A stretch of DNA of 64,000 bases from NCBI GenBank assembly GCA_025782575.1, contig JALGYY010000010.1, forward strand, positions 62,001 to 126,000, in the 5' to 3' direction. The DNA comes from a bacterium. GTDB taxonomy: Bacteria > Orphanbacterota > Orphanbacteria > Orphanbacterales > Orphanbacteraceae. Numbering within the stretch: the stretch's first letter is position 1; the number at the start of each line of letters is the position of its first letter. The notes below the pieces were generated by a model. The model was not told the origin of the DNA, searched no databases, and saw nothing but the letters and a program-made list of their open reading frames with translations. Positions 18,551 through 26,976 of this stretch are shown here, one piece after another. A program made the position numbers and the translations under genes.

Positions 18551-18559
18551 TGCTATAGT
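18551..18559 (+). promoter_or_regulatory. Extended -10 element upstream of the EEP gene
   Basis: TGCTATAGT at 18551-18559 matches an extended -10 (TGn-TATAAT, one mismatch) 52 bases before the ATG at 18611. No convincing -35 is seen 17 bases upstream. The same TGCTATA core appears before other genes in this window. Confidence 0.4.
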
Positions 18560-18610
18560 TATCAGCGTTCAGATGCACCGGGAGAGAGGCCTCCCCCGGT
18601 CGGAGCAATC

Positions 18611-19564
18611 ATGATCGGCACTCAACTTCGTAGAATATCCGGCTCTCTGACGGCGGTGGCGATCGTAGCGACTCTGCTATCCCTCTTGCCTGTCCGATCG
18701 TGGCCGCTCGAAATCCTCGCCAGCTTCCGGATCCAGATCCTGACCGTCTGTCTGTTTGCCATGGGAACCGCACTTCTACTTCGGGTCCGTTACCAGGTGG
18801 TGATCGGGATTACGCTCATCGCGCTCCACACTGGTGCCCTCTACCCCATGTTCGTAAGGGCCGACCGGGACACCGATCCGATAGATACCGGTTCGATCGA
18901 GGTTCTCACATTGAATCTGGAGTGGACCAACCGATCGAGCGACGAGATCCTCGAGACGATCGCGGGGATCGACGCCGACATTGTCACCGTTCAGGAAGTT
19001 GACATCTGGTGGCGAATGAAACTGGCCACCCTGATTGACCAGTATCCGTTCCAGTCATTTGATCCTCTCTCCACCAAGCCGGGTGTCGCGGTGCTTGCCA
19101 AGAAACAGGCGACCGAGGAAAAGTGGATTCCCCTTCATGGGCGACCATACGTCTCCCTTCTTTTTGAAGATGACGAAGGACGGGAATTCCGTTTCGCTGC
19201 GATTCATACGCTGCCGCCGCGTTCGCCACTTCTTTATCGCGCCCGTAACAGACAGATCGATGACGCGGCGCTCCAGCTCTCCCATGAGTGGATTCCGACG
19301 ATCATGGCCGGTGACTTCAACACCACGCCCTGGTCGCCGGTACTCAGTCAGTTTCAGGCCACCACTTCTTATATCAGCGTACGAACGGGCCGGGGCACAT
19401 TCCCCACATGGCCTTCATGGAATCCCATGCTTCGCGTTCCGATCGATCATATCTTCCACTCACCTGAGTTTCGCGTCGATAGGGTCAATCGAGTCCCGCT
19501 GTTCCACTCCGATCACATCGGTCTCGTTGCGAGGCTGTCGCTCGGTTCCGTCCCCGCCTCATGA
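18611..19564 (+). CDS. Membrane-anchored endonuclease/exonuclease/phosphatase (EEP) family protein
   Basis: 317 residues. Residues 1-80 hold about three hydrophobic helices, followed by an EEP fold (about 98-312) facing the periplasm or cytoplasm depending on topology. Catalytic motifs are EVLTLNLEW near 99, TVQEVD (metal-binding Glu) near 128, MAGDFNTTPW (Asp/Asn) near 234, PIDHIFHSPEF near 280 and HSDHIGLVARL (catalytic Asp/His) near 300. The arrangement recalls YafD. The substrate could be nucleic acid, phospholipid or inositol phosphate; sequence alone does not decide. GGAG lies 7 bases before the ATG. It overlaps the SGNH-TPR gene by ATGA, implying a shared task. Confidence 0.8.
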   Translation: MIGTQLRRISGSLTAVAIVATLLSLLPVRSWPLEILASFRIQILTVCLFAMGTALLLRVRYQVVIGITLIALHTGALYPMFVRADRDTDPIDTGSIEVLTLNLEWTNRSSDEILETIAGIDADIVTVQEVDIWWRMKLATLIDQYPFQSFDPLSTKPGVAVLAKKQATEEKWIPLHGRPYVSLLFEDDEGREFRFAAIHTLPPRSPLLYRARNRQIDDAALQLSHEWIPTIMAGDFNTTPWSPVLSQFQATTSYISVRTGRGTFPTWPSWNPMLRVPIDHIFHSPEFRVDRVNRVPLFHSDHIGLVARLSLGSVPAS

Positions 19565-21429
19565 GCGACGGCTCGCCAGGCCACAGGTCCCCGGCCGTCT
19601 CGATCGCTCAAAACTTCGTTCTCATCCTGCTCGGCGTCGGGCTGATCTTCGGCGTCGAAGGACTGCTCCGCCTGTTCGGAGTCGGCGGAGCGAACAAGCT
19701 CTTCCTCACTGAGTCGGCGCCGAATGGTGTGGATTTCTTCGTTACGAACGACAAGCTGAATGAACGGCTCTTCTTTCCGGTAACAGGCGAAGAGAGCGAC
19801 TTCCCCCGACCCCAGGTTCCTTACGCGCGTTTCGCCGTAGAGAAAGAGACCTCGACCTTTCGCGTTTTCGTCGTGGGCGCCTCTTCCTCGGTCGGATTTC
19901 CGTTCTCCCCCAATGTCTCTTTCGCCGGTTTCCTTCGGGAAATGCTCGCGGATGCCATGCCCGGCGGGAATGTAGAGCTGATCAACACTTCGATGACCGC
20001 AATCAGCAGCTATCAGGTCGGTCGCTGGGTTCGTGAAATTATCAGTCGCTATGATCCGGATGCGGTCATCGTCTACACGGGGCACAACGAAGTCTATGGC
20101 GTGCTCGGGGCCGGTTCATCCATGTCGGTCGGCACGAACAGGCTGGTCACCAGGCTCTTTCTGAATCTTCAAAATACGGCGATCTACTCCCTCGTTGCCC
20201 GAGGGCTTGAGCGCTTCTCGGAGCCGGAACCGGGCGGCAAAAAGGGACAGCCATTGGAGTCACTTACGAAGAACCGGGAGGTCCGACCGGATAGCGAACT
20301 CTATCGATCGGTACAACGGAACTTCAAAGCGAATCTCACCCAGATGGCGCGAGCGGCGATCAAGCGAGATGTGCCGATCTTCTTCTGCACACCGATCTCC
20401 AATCGAGCAGGCTGCGCGCCGATGGTTCCTATCTATCGCGCGGACATCAGCGACGACGACAAACGCGCGTTTGACCGGGCGCTCCAGTACGGCGACACCC
20501 GGCGGCGGGCGGGCGAATTCCGGCGCGCCGAAGAGGAGTACGCCAAGGCGCTCGAAATCGATGAAGGGCATGGAGGAGTGTATTACCGTTCAGGTCTTCT
20601 GCATCTCGACCAGGGGCAGGTGGAGCAAGCGAGAGAGTCGTTCGCGGACGCGCTCCTCCGGGACGGACTTCAGCTTCGGGCTTCAGACAAGCTGGCGGCA
20701 ATCGTTCGTGAAGTCTCCGATGAGCTGGGTGATCGGGGAGTGGTTCACCTGGTCGATTGTGTCGAGAAACTGGACCATGAATCGGAAGTGGGCGTGGTCG
20801 GGACCGACCTTGTTTTTGAGCATGTCCACCCGAACGGGAAGGGACACTATCTCATCGCCCTTGAAATCTTTCGCGAAATGGCCGGCTCAAAACTGGGGGG
20901 CGCGTTTCAATCCGATACCCCCCCCCTCACCTTCGATCAGGCGGCCGCCCTTACAGGCTACACGAATATGGACAAAGCGTACGCGTACCGATTCATGTCG
21001 ATCATGCTCAGGCAATGGCCTTTCGAAAACACATTCCGAAATCAGGTGGCGATCAGCAGAACCAACGAGGAGCTCCGGATCGCTCTTGAAGGTCTCAACG
21101 ATCTGGAAAGGGATGTTTTTGACTCACACCCTGTGGAGGCGACGATTTTACATTTGCGGCACCGGCTCGGACTCGCCTATCTGAATGCGGATCGACCGGG
21201 TGAAGCAGCCGAACAGTTCCTCATCATATCCAGGATGCTTCCTCACCTCCCCGAGGTCCGCATGCTTCTTGCCCGATCACTCTTCGAGTCGGGCCGCGCT
21301 GACAACGCCTATGAAATGCTTAAGAGAGCAATCGAGGTCGGTCTGATCGATCGCGGTCAAGTATCGGAAGATCCCAACTACAATCAATTGAGCGGCGACG
21401 GGCGATTTGCGGAATTCATCTCGCACTGA
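19561..21429 (+). CDS. SGNH hydrolase-like protein with TPR repeats
   Basis: 622 residues. An N-terminal membrane anchor (about 15-37) is followed by an SGNH/GDSL-like domain with block I VVGASSSVGFPF near 105, block III VYTGHNEVYG near 173 (GHNE in place of GxND) and block V EHVHPNGKGHY near 420. A TPR segment (RRAGEFRRAEEEYAKALEID) is inserted near 308-375, and further TPR-like helices lie at about 537-610. The insertion between SGNH blocks is unusual. SGNH enzymes of this type often remove or add acyl groups on glycans or lipids; the Ser nucleophile would lie in GASSS. Coupled to the EEP gene by ATGA. The real substrate is unknown. Confidence 0.72.
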   Translation: MSDGSPGHRSPAVSIAQNFVLILLGVGLIFGVEGLLRLFGVGGANKLFLTESAPNGVDFFVTNDKLNERLFFPVTGEESDFPRPQVPYARFAVEKETSTFRVFVVGASSSVGFPFSPNVSFAGFLREMLADAMPGGNVELINTSMTAISSYQVGRWVREIISRYDPDAVIVYTGHNEVYGVLGAGSSMSVGTNRLVTRLFLNLQNTAIYSLVARGLERFSEPEPGGKKGQPLESLTKNREVRPDSELYRSVQRNFKANLTQMARAAIKRDVPIFFCTPISNRAGCAPMVPIYRADISDDDKRAFDRALQYGDTRRRAGEFRRAEEEYAKALEIDEGHGGVYYRSGLLHLDQGQVEQARESFADALLRDGLQLRASDKLAAIVREVSDELGDRGVVHLVDCVEKLDHESEVGVVGTDLVFEHVHPNGKGHYLIALEIFREMAGSKLGGAFQSDTPPLTFDQAAALTGYTNMDKAYAYRFMSIMLRQWPFENTFRNQVAISRTNEELRIALEGLNDLERDVFDSHPVEATILHLRHRLGLAYLNADRPGEAAEQFLIISRMLPHLPEVRMLLARSLFESGRADNAYEMLKRAIEVGLIDRGQVSEDPNYNQLSGDGRFAEFISH

Positions 21430-21459
21430 TCATTGAACGTTCAGCTTTCAACTGACTAA

Positions 21460-22497
21460 TCAGATCAGGCGGGGTTGTTGACGGTCGGCGAGCTCAAGAC
21501 CTTTCTTCGCCATTGTCGTAAGGGGATACTCTGTCAGTTTCTCTCTCGCCACCCATTCGTGATCTTCGCCGGGCAGCTTGTTTAGATTTTTAGTTGACAC
21601 CTGATACACGTCAATCCTGTATCGCTTGTTCAGAATCGAATGCCCGAAGCGGCCTATCGGTTCCGGTTCCTGCTGACCTACCGGCGACGGAACGGTCTCG
21701 GGAAGGTCCCACATCCCCGCCATCCTGCCGGAATCCGGGCGGCGTTTGATAAGAACCCGCCCCTCTTTGTCGGACACCACATAAAGCGCCCGCGAAACAC
21801 GCACCATCTCCACTTTCGGTCTTGGTGTGGGGAACTGATCGACGCTGTTCGAGGCGAGGGCGCCGCAACGTTTTCTTACCGGGCAGTGTGAACAGTCGGG
21901 GCTCTTCGGTGTGCAGATCAGCGCCCCCCACTCCATCATCGCCTGATTGAAATCGCCCGGATTCGTTTGCGGTACCAGCGCATCGGCAACACTCCAGAAC
22001 TCTTTGCGATCGGAAACGCTTGTCCATCGCCCGCTCATGCGGAAGAAGCGGGCGGTTACCCTGTGTACGTTGCCGTCCAGGATCGGCGCCCGGAGATCGA
22101 AGGCGATCGACCGGATCGCGCCCGCGGTATACCTGCCGATTCCGGGGAGCGCGAGAAGTTGCATCTCTTCGGACGGCACGCGCCCGCCATGAACTTCCAT
22201 GACAATTTCAGCAGCCGCTTTCAAATGTCTCGCCCGCCTGTAGTAGCCGAGACCCGCCCACTCGGCAAGCACCTCGTCGATCGGCGCGGCCGCCAGGCTT
22301 TGAACAGTGGGAAACCGGTGCAGAAACCGTCGATAGTAACTTGTGGCGGCGGCCACACGGGTTTGCTGAAGCATGATTTCTGAGAGCCAGATCCGATACG
22401 GGTCTTTCGTGCGCCGCCAGGGAAGGTCACGCCGGGAGGCTCGGTACCAACGAATCAGTACGCGGCGTAGATAAGCGATCGAGTCTCTGTCGGGCAT
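21460..22497 (-). CDS. mutY: A/G-specific adenine DNA glycosylase
   Basis: Removes adenine mispaired with 8-oxoguanine or guanine. 345 residues. The catalytic Glu lies in RIWLSEIMLQQTRV, the HhH motif is LALPGIGRYTAGAIRSIAF, and the catalytic Asp lies in PILDGNVHRV. The [4Fe-4S] loop cysteines have the canonical C-x6-C-x2-C-x5-C spacing (CTPKSPDCSHCPVRKRC). The C-terminal 120 residues form a NUDIX-like domain for 8-oxoG recognition. It runs convergent to the SGNH-TPR gene (30 bases between stops) and divergent from the fatty-acid enzyme gene. Confidence 0.95.
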   Translation of the reverse strand: MPDRDSIAYLRRVLIRWYRASRRDLPWRRTKDPYRIWLSEIMLQQTRVAAATSYYRRFLHRFPTVQSLAAAPIDEVLAEWAGLGYYRRARHLKAAAEIVMEVHGGRVPSEEMQLLALPGIGRYTAGAIRSIAFDLRAPILDGNVHRVTARFFRMSGRWTSVSDRKEFWSVADALVPQTNPGDFNQAMMEWGALICTPKSPDCSHCPVRKRCGALASNSVDQFPTPRPKVEMVRVSRALYVVSDKEGRVLIKRRPDSGRMAGMWDLPETVPSPVGQQEPEPIGRFGHSILNKRYRIDVYQVSTKNLNKLPGEDHEWVAREKLTEYPLTTMAKKGLELADRQQPRLI

Positions 22498-22587
22498 GAG
22501 CAGTCTCCACGAGAGGTCAGGGGAGCATAGGGGGTCGGGCGGACGGGTGTCAACGCGGCCGCGCCGGTGGCCAGTTCCGCCCCGCCA

Positions 22588-22596
22588 TGCTATCCT
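22588..22596 (+). promoter_or_regulatory. Extended -10 element upstream of the dehydrogenase/hydratase gene
   Basis: TGCTATCCT at 22588-22596 resembles an extended -10, about 55 bases before the TTG start at 22652. The -35 region is poor. The -10 hexamer TATCCT is the same as the one proposed for the pdxR operon. Confidence 0.35.
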
Positions 22597-22651
22597 GAGC
22601 CTCCCGGTTTGCAGGACGACTCATACCAATCCCATACAGGAGGCAGTTGCC

Positions 22652-24697
22652 TTGGCAGAGAAGAGCAGGACCTGGAACAAGGTGGCCGTCGTCGGTGGCG
22701 GCAACATGGGGAGCGGCATCGCTCAGAAGATCGCTTCCGAGGGTGTGCCCGTCACATTGGTCGATCTGGATGATGAAAAGGTCGCGAACGGCCTCGAACG
22801 GATCCGCACGACACTCCAAGAAGGGGTGGAGCGCCGGATTTTCCGCCCGGATCAGGTCGAGGCGATTCTCGCCCGCGTTTCCGGAACATCCGACCTATCC
22901 GATCTTGCCGATGCCGATCTGGTAATCGAAGCGATCTTCGAAGATCTCGATGTGAAGAAAAAACTCTTCCGCGACCTCGATTCAAAATGCGGCGAATCGA
23001 CCATTCTGGCAACCAACACTTCTTCCTTTTATGTAAGGGATCTCGCCGAAGCGACCGAACGCCCCGATCGCGTTGTGGGACTCCATTACTTCTTTCATCC
23101 CGCCAAGAACCGGCTCGTCGAGGTTATTCCCGGAGAAGCTACATCGGCCGACACATATGCCAGAAGCTGGGCGCTTCAGGAACTGATCGGGAAGACGCCG
23201 ATCAGAAGCGCTGACGCACCAGGATTTGTGGTGAACCGCTATTTCGTTCCCTGGCTGAATGAGGCGGTTCGACTGCTCGACGAAGGGGCCGGCAACATAG
23301 CCACGATCGACGGCGCCGCAAAAAGCGCTTTTCGGATCGGAATGGGTCCGTTCGAGCTGATGAATGTGACCGGTGTGCCGATTGCTTACCACGCTGCCGG
23401 CACACTCGGCCGCCAACTCGGGCGCTTCTATTCTCCGGCGGATACGTTGAAGAAGCAGGTCGATAGCAAAGAGAACTGGAACCTGGACGGAGAGATCGAC
23501 GAGACCAAATTCGAGGCGATCGGTGACAGGCTCCTGTCAGTCGCGATCTATGTCGCATCTGCTCTGGTGAGCGAGAAAGTCGCTTCCATCGAAGAGACGG
23601 ATATCGGAGCGCGCGTCGGTCTACGCTGGGCGCTCGGTCCGTTCGAACTCGCCAATCGAATCGGCCTGGAGAAGGCGCAGAAGCTGACACGCGATCTCGC
23701 TTCACGATACGATTTGCCGCCTGCCGCTCTCATCGAGACTCAGGCAGAATCGGGCCGACCATTCGAATTCGAACTCGTTACGCTGGAGATCGAGGGGGGT
23801 GTCGGTACGATTACGATTCGACGTCCCGACGCGATGAACGCGCTGAACGAAGAGGTCGTCCGTCAGCTGGCCGCCCGGTTCACAGAGGCCGAGGCGAACG
23901 ACGAGGTCCGTGGCATCGTCCTCGACGGCGCAGGCAAGGCGTTCGTCGCCGGCGCCGATATCCGGTTCTTCGTCAAGAATATCAAAGCCGGGCAGGTCGA
24001 CAAGATCGCCCGGTTTACGAAGACCGGCCAGGATCTCTACAGGCAGATCGATCAGTGCAGGAAACCGGTGATCGCCAAACTTGACGGGCTCTCTCTCGGC
24101 GGCGGGTCTGAGCTCGCTCTCACTGCAGACTGCATCGTCATGACCGACAGGGGGATGATGGGGTTTCCTGAAACCGGCATCGGCATCTATCCCGGCCTCG
24201 GCGGGACACAGCGCACAAGGGAAAGAGTCGGGGCATCACTCACCAAGTATCTGCTCTATACCGGCGACATGATCGACGGAAGAACCGCCGTCTCCATGGG
24301 ACTTGCCGATGAGTTCGTGGATCGCGCCGAAGTTGACGGCCGGGTTCGGGAACTCGCACTGTCAGTCGGGCCGCAGAGCCGGGAAGTCAAACCGGTCCCC
24401 GAATCATTTCAGTCGATTGCGAAATTCTTCGGTGACAACAGTATGGAGACGATCCGGAAGGGTGAAGCGGACGCGGGCGGCGACCCACGGCTCGAGAAAC
24501 TGGCGAAGAAAGTTTCGTTCAAGGCACCGATCGCTCTTCGGATTACGGAAGAGTTGATCGAGAAGGGTGAAGAAGCGGGACTGGACGCGGGTCTTGCGCT
24601 CGAACTCGAAAACCTCGACAGGATATTCAGAAGCAAAGACGCGCTCACCGGGCTCACCTCGCTCGGGCGCGGCCGCCCTGAATTTCAGGATGAATAG
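22652..24697 (+). CDS. Fused 3-hydroxyacyl-CoA dehydrogenase / enoyl-CoA hydratase
   Basis: Bifunctional beta-oxidation enzyme of 681 residues, with the domains in reverse order to FadB. Residues 8-190 are the NAD-binding dehydrogenase domain (VAVVGGGNMGSGIAQKIA), followed by two helical 3HCDH C-terminal domains (about 190-375). Residues about 385-600 are a crotonase fold with GKAFVAGADIRFF (oxyanion-hole motif) and SLGGGSELALTADC then GMMGFPETGIGIYPGLGG, holding the catalytic glutamates. Similar fusions occur in archaea and some bacteria. The start is TTG 22652, set by a perfect AGGAGG at 22638-22643; the open frame to 22496 has no such signal. Followed by a terminator. Confidence 0.88.
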   Translation: MAEKSRTWNKVAVVGGGNMGSGIAQKIASEGVPVTLVDLDDEKVANGLERIRTTLQEGVERRIFRPDQVEAILARVSGTSDLSDLADADLVIEAIFEDLDVKKKLFRDLDSKCGESTILATNTSSFYVRDLAEATERPDRVVGLHYFFHPAKNRLVEVIPGEATSADTYARSWALQELIGKTPIRSADAPGFVVNRYFVPWLNEAVRLLDEGAGNIATIDGAAKSAFRIGMGPFELMNVTGVPIAYHAAGTLGRQLGRFYSPADTLKKQVDSKENWNLDGEIDETKFEAIGDRLLSVAIYVASALVSEKVASIEETDIGARVGLRWALGPFELANRIGLEKAQKLTRDLASRYDLPPAALIETQAESGRPFEFELVTLEIEGGVGTITIRRPDAMNALNEEVVRQLAARFTEAEANDEVRGIVLDGAGKAFVAGADIRFFVKNIKAGQVDKIARFTKTGQDLYRQIDQCRKPVIAKLDGLSLGGGSELALTADCIVMTDRGMMGFPETGIGIYPGLGGTQRTRERVGASLTKYLLYTGDMIDGRTAVSMGLADEFVDRAEVDGRVRELALSVGPQSREVKPVPESFQSIAKFFGDNSMETIRKGEADAGGDPRLEKLAKKVSFKAPIALRITEELIEKGEEAGLDAGLALELENLDRIFRSKDALTGLTSLGRGRPEFQDE

Positions 24698-24722
24698 TGT
24701 GAACTGACCCGGACAGACAAAA

Positions 24723-24747
24723 GCCCGGGGCCGCAATGGTCCCGGGC
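24723..24747. terminator. Bidirectional intrinsic terminator
   Basis: A 10-bp stem (24723-24732 with 24738-24747, one G-T pair, GC-rich) encloses a 5-base loop and is flanked by A-rich sequence upstream and GCTTT downstream. It lies between the convergent dehydrogenase/hydratase gene and the 90-residue protein gene, so it can serve both strands. Confidence 0.7.
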
Positions 24748-24802
24748 GCTTTACCATAATATCGGGCTCACCCGATGAAACCTGTTTCGCACGAAGTTCG
24801 AA

Positions 24803-25075
24803 CTAAACGTGGATCAGATTCTCTGATCCCCAAACGCTGACCCGCCTGATCTGTGTAAAGGGGATATACTGGGTGACCGGCTGAACCTCGCCCTTCTTCT
24901 TGGCTTCGTACGCAACCTCGACGAAATCGCCGCCGACCTTGACCAATTTTGCCTTGAATGTCTCCAGATCGATAGCGTCGGTAATCGCGCCGCGACGGAA
25001 GCTCTGCGGATTAACGACGGTGATCGGACCACCTTCCCAGGACCTCAAAGTGTCCCGAAAGCTTTCTTCAGACAT
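24803..25075 (-). CDS. Small conserved-looking protein, unknown function
   Basis: 90 residues, starting at ATG 25075 with AAAGGAG just upstream. I do not recognise the family. The central part alternates short beta-like strands (KLVKVGGDFVEVAYEAKKK, then QPVTQYIPFTQIRRVSVW) in a pattern resembling small beta-barrel (SH3/Sm-like) proteins, with the closing IPFTQIRRV typical of Sm-like motifs. That is a fold guess only. It is transcribed alone, with a leader of about 75 bases holding two hairpins, and is stopped by the shared terminator at 24723-24747. Confidence 0.65.
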   Translation of the reverse strand: MSEESFRDTLRSWEGGPITVVNPQSFRRGAITDAIDLETFKAKLVKVGGDFVEVAYEAKKKGEVQPVTQYIPFTQIRRVSVWGSENLIHV

Positions 25076-25082
25076 GACAAAC

Positions 25083-25167
25083 TCCTTTTCGACCGGGTCA
25101 TTACCCGCGACAAGCCACTGAGATCAACTCAGTTAGTGATCCCTGTCCAGTCCGGCACACTATAGCA
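25083..25167 (-). promoter_or_regulatory. Promoter and structured leader of the 90-residue protein gene
   Basis: The minus strand has an extended -10 TGCTATAGT at 25167-25159. The predicted transcript starts near 25152 and has two perfect hairpins before the gene: 6-bp stems at 25117-25122/25128-25133 (5-base loop) and 5-bp stems at 25094-25098/25103-25107 (4-base loop). The second sits next to the ribosome site at 25083-25089. This could modulate translation; that is inference. Confidence 0.4.
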
Positions 25168-25284
25168 CAAAAAGGGGGAAATCGGCCTCCCATTTCGTTG
25201 GTTTCCTCCTCTCGCGCCTGGAGGGGCAGGCAGGTTATTAGGGTAATTCCTTATACCAAAAAGGGTTCTGCCGATAATGGGGGA

Positions 25285-25332
25285 GTAGGCCTACATGGAC
25301 CATGAAGCAGACATGTAAGTTTACACACTTAC
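25285..25332. repeat. Palindrome and inverted repeat upstream of the kinase pair
   Basis: GTAGGCCTAC (25285-25294) is a perfect 10-bp palindrome. GTAAGT (25315-25320) and ACTTAC (25327-25332) form an inverted repeat with a 6-base spacer, ending 25 bases before the TTG start of the first kinase. Either could be an operator for the kinase operon. The remainder of 25168-25357 shows no gene. Confidence 0.4.
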
Positions 25333-25357
25333 GGTCTCAAACTGAGGGCGACCGATT

Positions 25358-26974
25358 TTGCAGCCTGCCAAGCGATTCTTCCGAACGGGCCGCCCGACAG
25401 CCCACGACCTGCGCTTCCAGGTCGTAGGCCTGGTGGGCCTCCTGATCCTCGTACTCAGTGCCACCCTTCTCGGGTACTTCTCGTCCCAGACACGGGCATT
25501 GCTCGGCGAAGAATTACGGAAGCGGGGAGTGGCGATCGCGAGAGGTCTCTCTCACAATGCCGGTACCGCCATGGCCGGTGGCGATATCGTCACTCTGCAA
25601 GGGCTCGCCGGCGGCGCTTTCGAGGAGAGGGGAGTCATCTTCGCCATCATGGTCGGCCGGGCGGGTGAGATACTTCATCAGACCTGGCGGGAAGACAGCA
25701 TGAGCGGAACCGTTCTCGAATTACTCCCTCTTCGCTCATCTCTCCAGCAGAACCGAATCTCAGAAGGCACCTTTACCTCGGGTGAGCGGTATGTACAGGT
25801 GATCTCGCCGGTATTCACTTCGCGCCGCGAAAACGAGCCGGGATCTCTCCAGACAAGTCCTCTCGCCGCGTCAAGCCGCCGCTATGCAGGGTACATCGTG
25901 CTTGGCATGAGCCCGGCCGGTACCGAGAAGATTCTCACATCCACCCTTCGCCGATCGCTCTCGATGACGGCAGGGATCGCACTGCTCGCCATCGGCGTTC
26001 TGCTACTGGTCATCCGAATTATCGTCGAACCATTGCGGCGAATGGCACGCTCGGCCGAACTGATCGCGGCCGGAGACTTGAACCAGCGGGTTCGCACACG
26101 ATCTCGCGACGAAATCGGTGTTCTAGCCCACTCGTTCAATATGATGGCTCAATCGCTGGACGCGCGGGATCGCCGCATCCAGGACAACCGGCACGCCCTC
26201 GAACGGTCGAACAGGGAATTGAAGAAGCTGGATCAGAAGAAATCCGAGTTCCTGGCGAACATGTCCCATGAACTTCGGACTCCTCTGAATGCGATCATCG
26301 GTTTCTCGGAGGTCCTGCGAGACCGATGCTTCGGATACATCAATCAGAAGCAGGCCGAATACGTAGAGGATATCCATGAAAGCGGCAAGCACCTCCTGTC
26401 CCTCATCAACGACATACTGGACCTATCCAAGATCGAGGCGGGGATGATGACCATCGAGCGCTCACCGTTCGACCTGGAAAGCCTGCTTCACGGCTCGATT
26501 TCGATGGTCAGGGAGAAAGCTGCAAAGCGTCGAATCGGTATTCGCGTTGAGACAGGCCAACTTCCTCCATTCATCGAAGCGGACGAGCGAAAAGTCAAAC
26601 AGATCGTCTATAACCTGCTCAGCAACTCAGTCAAGTTCACCTCCGATGGAGGGCACATCACACTCTCGGGCACCATGAAGGGTGATGAGATAGAGGTGTC
26701 CGTCGAAGATGACGGCATTGGAATCGATGAACCTGATTTCGAGAGGGTGTTCTCCAAGTTCGAGCAGATCGACTCCGGCGAATCGAGACACTATGAAGGC
26801 TCGGGCCTCGGATTGGCGCTTGCCCGTTCCATGGTTGAACTCCACGGCGGGAAAATTGCGGTTGCAAGCGAACTCGGACGGGGAAGCCGCTTTACGTTCA
26901 CGCTCCCTGTAGGTACGCCCGACGCATCAGCGGGGTCACCAGAAAAGGAACTCGATAGCCTGATTCAGGTGTAG
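25358..26974 (+). CDS. Membrane sensor histidine kinase
   Basis: 538 residues, TTG start at 25358 after a GAGGG site. Domain order is TM1 (about 24-45), a periplasmic sensor of about 150 residues, TM2 (about 200-222), HAMP (222-275), and HisKA with phosphoacceptor His304 in [20 protein letters not shown]. The HATPase_c domain follows, with N-box [11 protein letters not shown]1 EDDGIGID, F-box VFSKFEQID and G2 GSGLGLALA. All catalytic boxes are present. It lies two bases before the REC-REC-kinase gene, so its phosphoryl group probably passes to those receiver domains. The ligand is unknown. Confidence 0.92.
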   Translation: MQPAKRFFRTGRPTAHDLRFQVVGLVGLLILVLSATLLGYFSSQTRALLGEELRKRGVAIARGLSHNAGTAMAGGDIVTLQGLAGGAFEERGVIFAIMVGRAGEILHQTWREDSMSGTVLELLPLRSSLQQNRISEGTFTSGERYVQVISPVFTSRRENEPGSLQTSPLAASSRRYAGYIVLGMSPAGTEKILTSTLRRSLSMTAGIALLAIGVLLLVIRIIVEPLRRMARSAELIAAGDLNQRVRTRSRDEIGVLAHSFNMMAQSLDARDRRIQDNRHALERSNRELKKLDQKKSEFLANMSHELRTPLNAIIGFSEVLRDRCFGYINQKQAEYVEDIHESGKHLLSLINDILDLSKIEAGMMTIERSPFDLESLLHGSISMVREKAAKRRIGIRVETGQLPPFIEADERKVKQIVYNLLSNSVKFTSDGGHITLSGTMKGDEIEVSVEDDGIGIDEPDFERVFSKFEQIDSGESRHYEGSGLGLALARSMVELHGGKIAVASELGRGSRFTFTLPVGTPDASAGSPEKELDSLIQV

Positions 26975-26976
26975 CC

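Noticed and set aside
22496-22651. Upstream extension of the dehydrogenase/hydratase gene
   Set aside because: The extension encodes low-quality sequence, overlaps the mutY start, and the perfect AGGAGG before the TTG at 22652 favours the shorter start.
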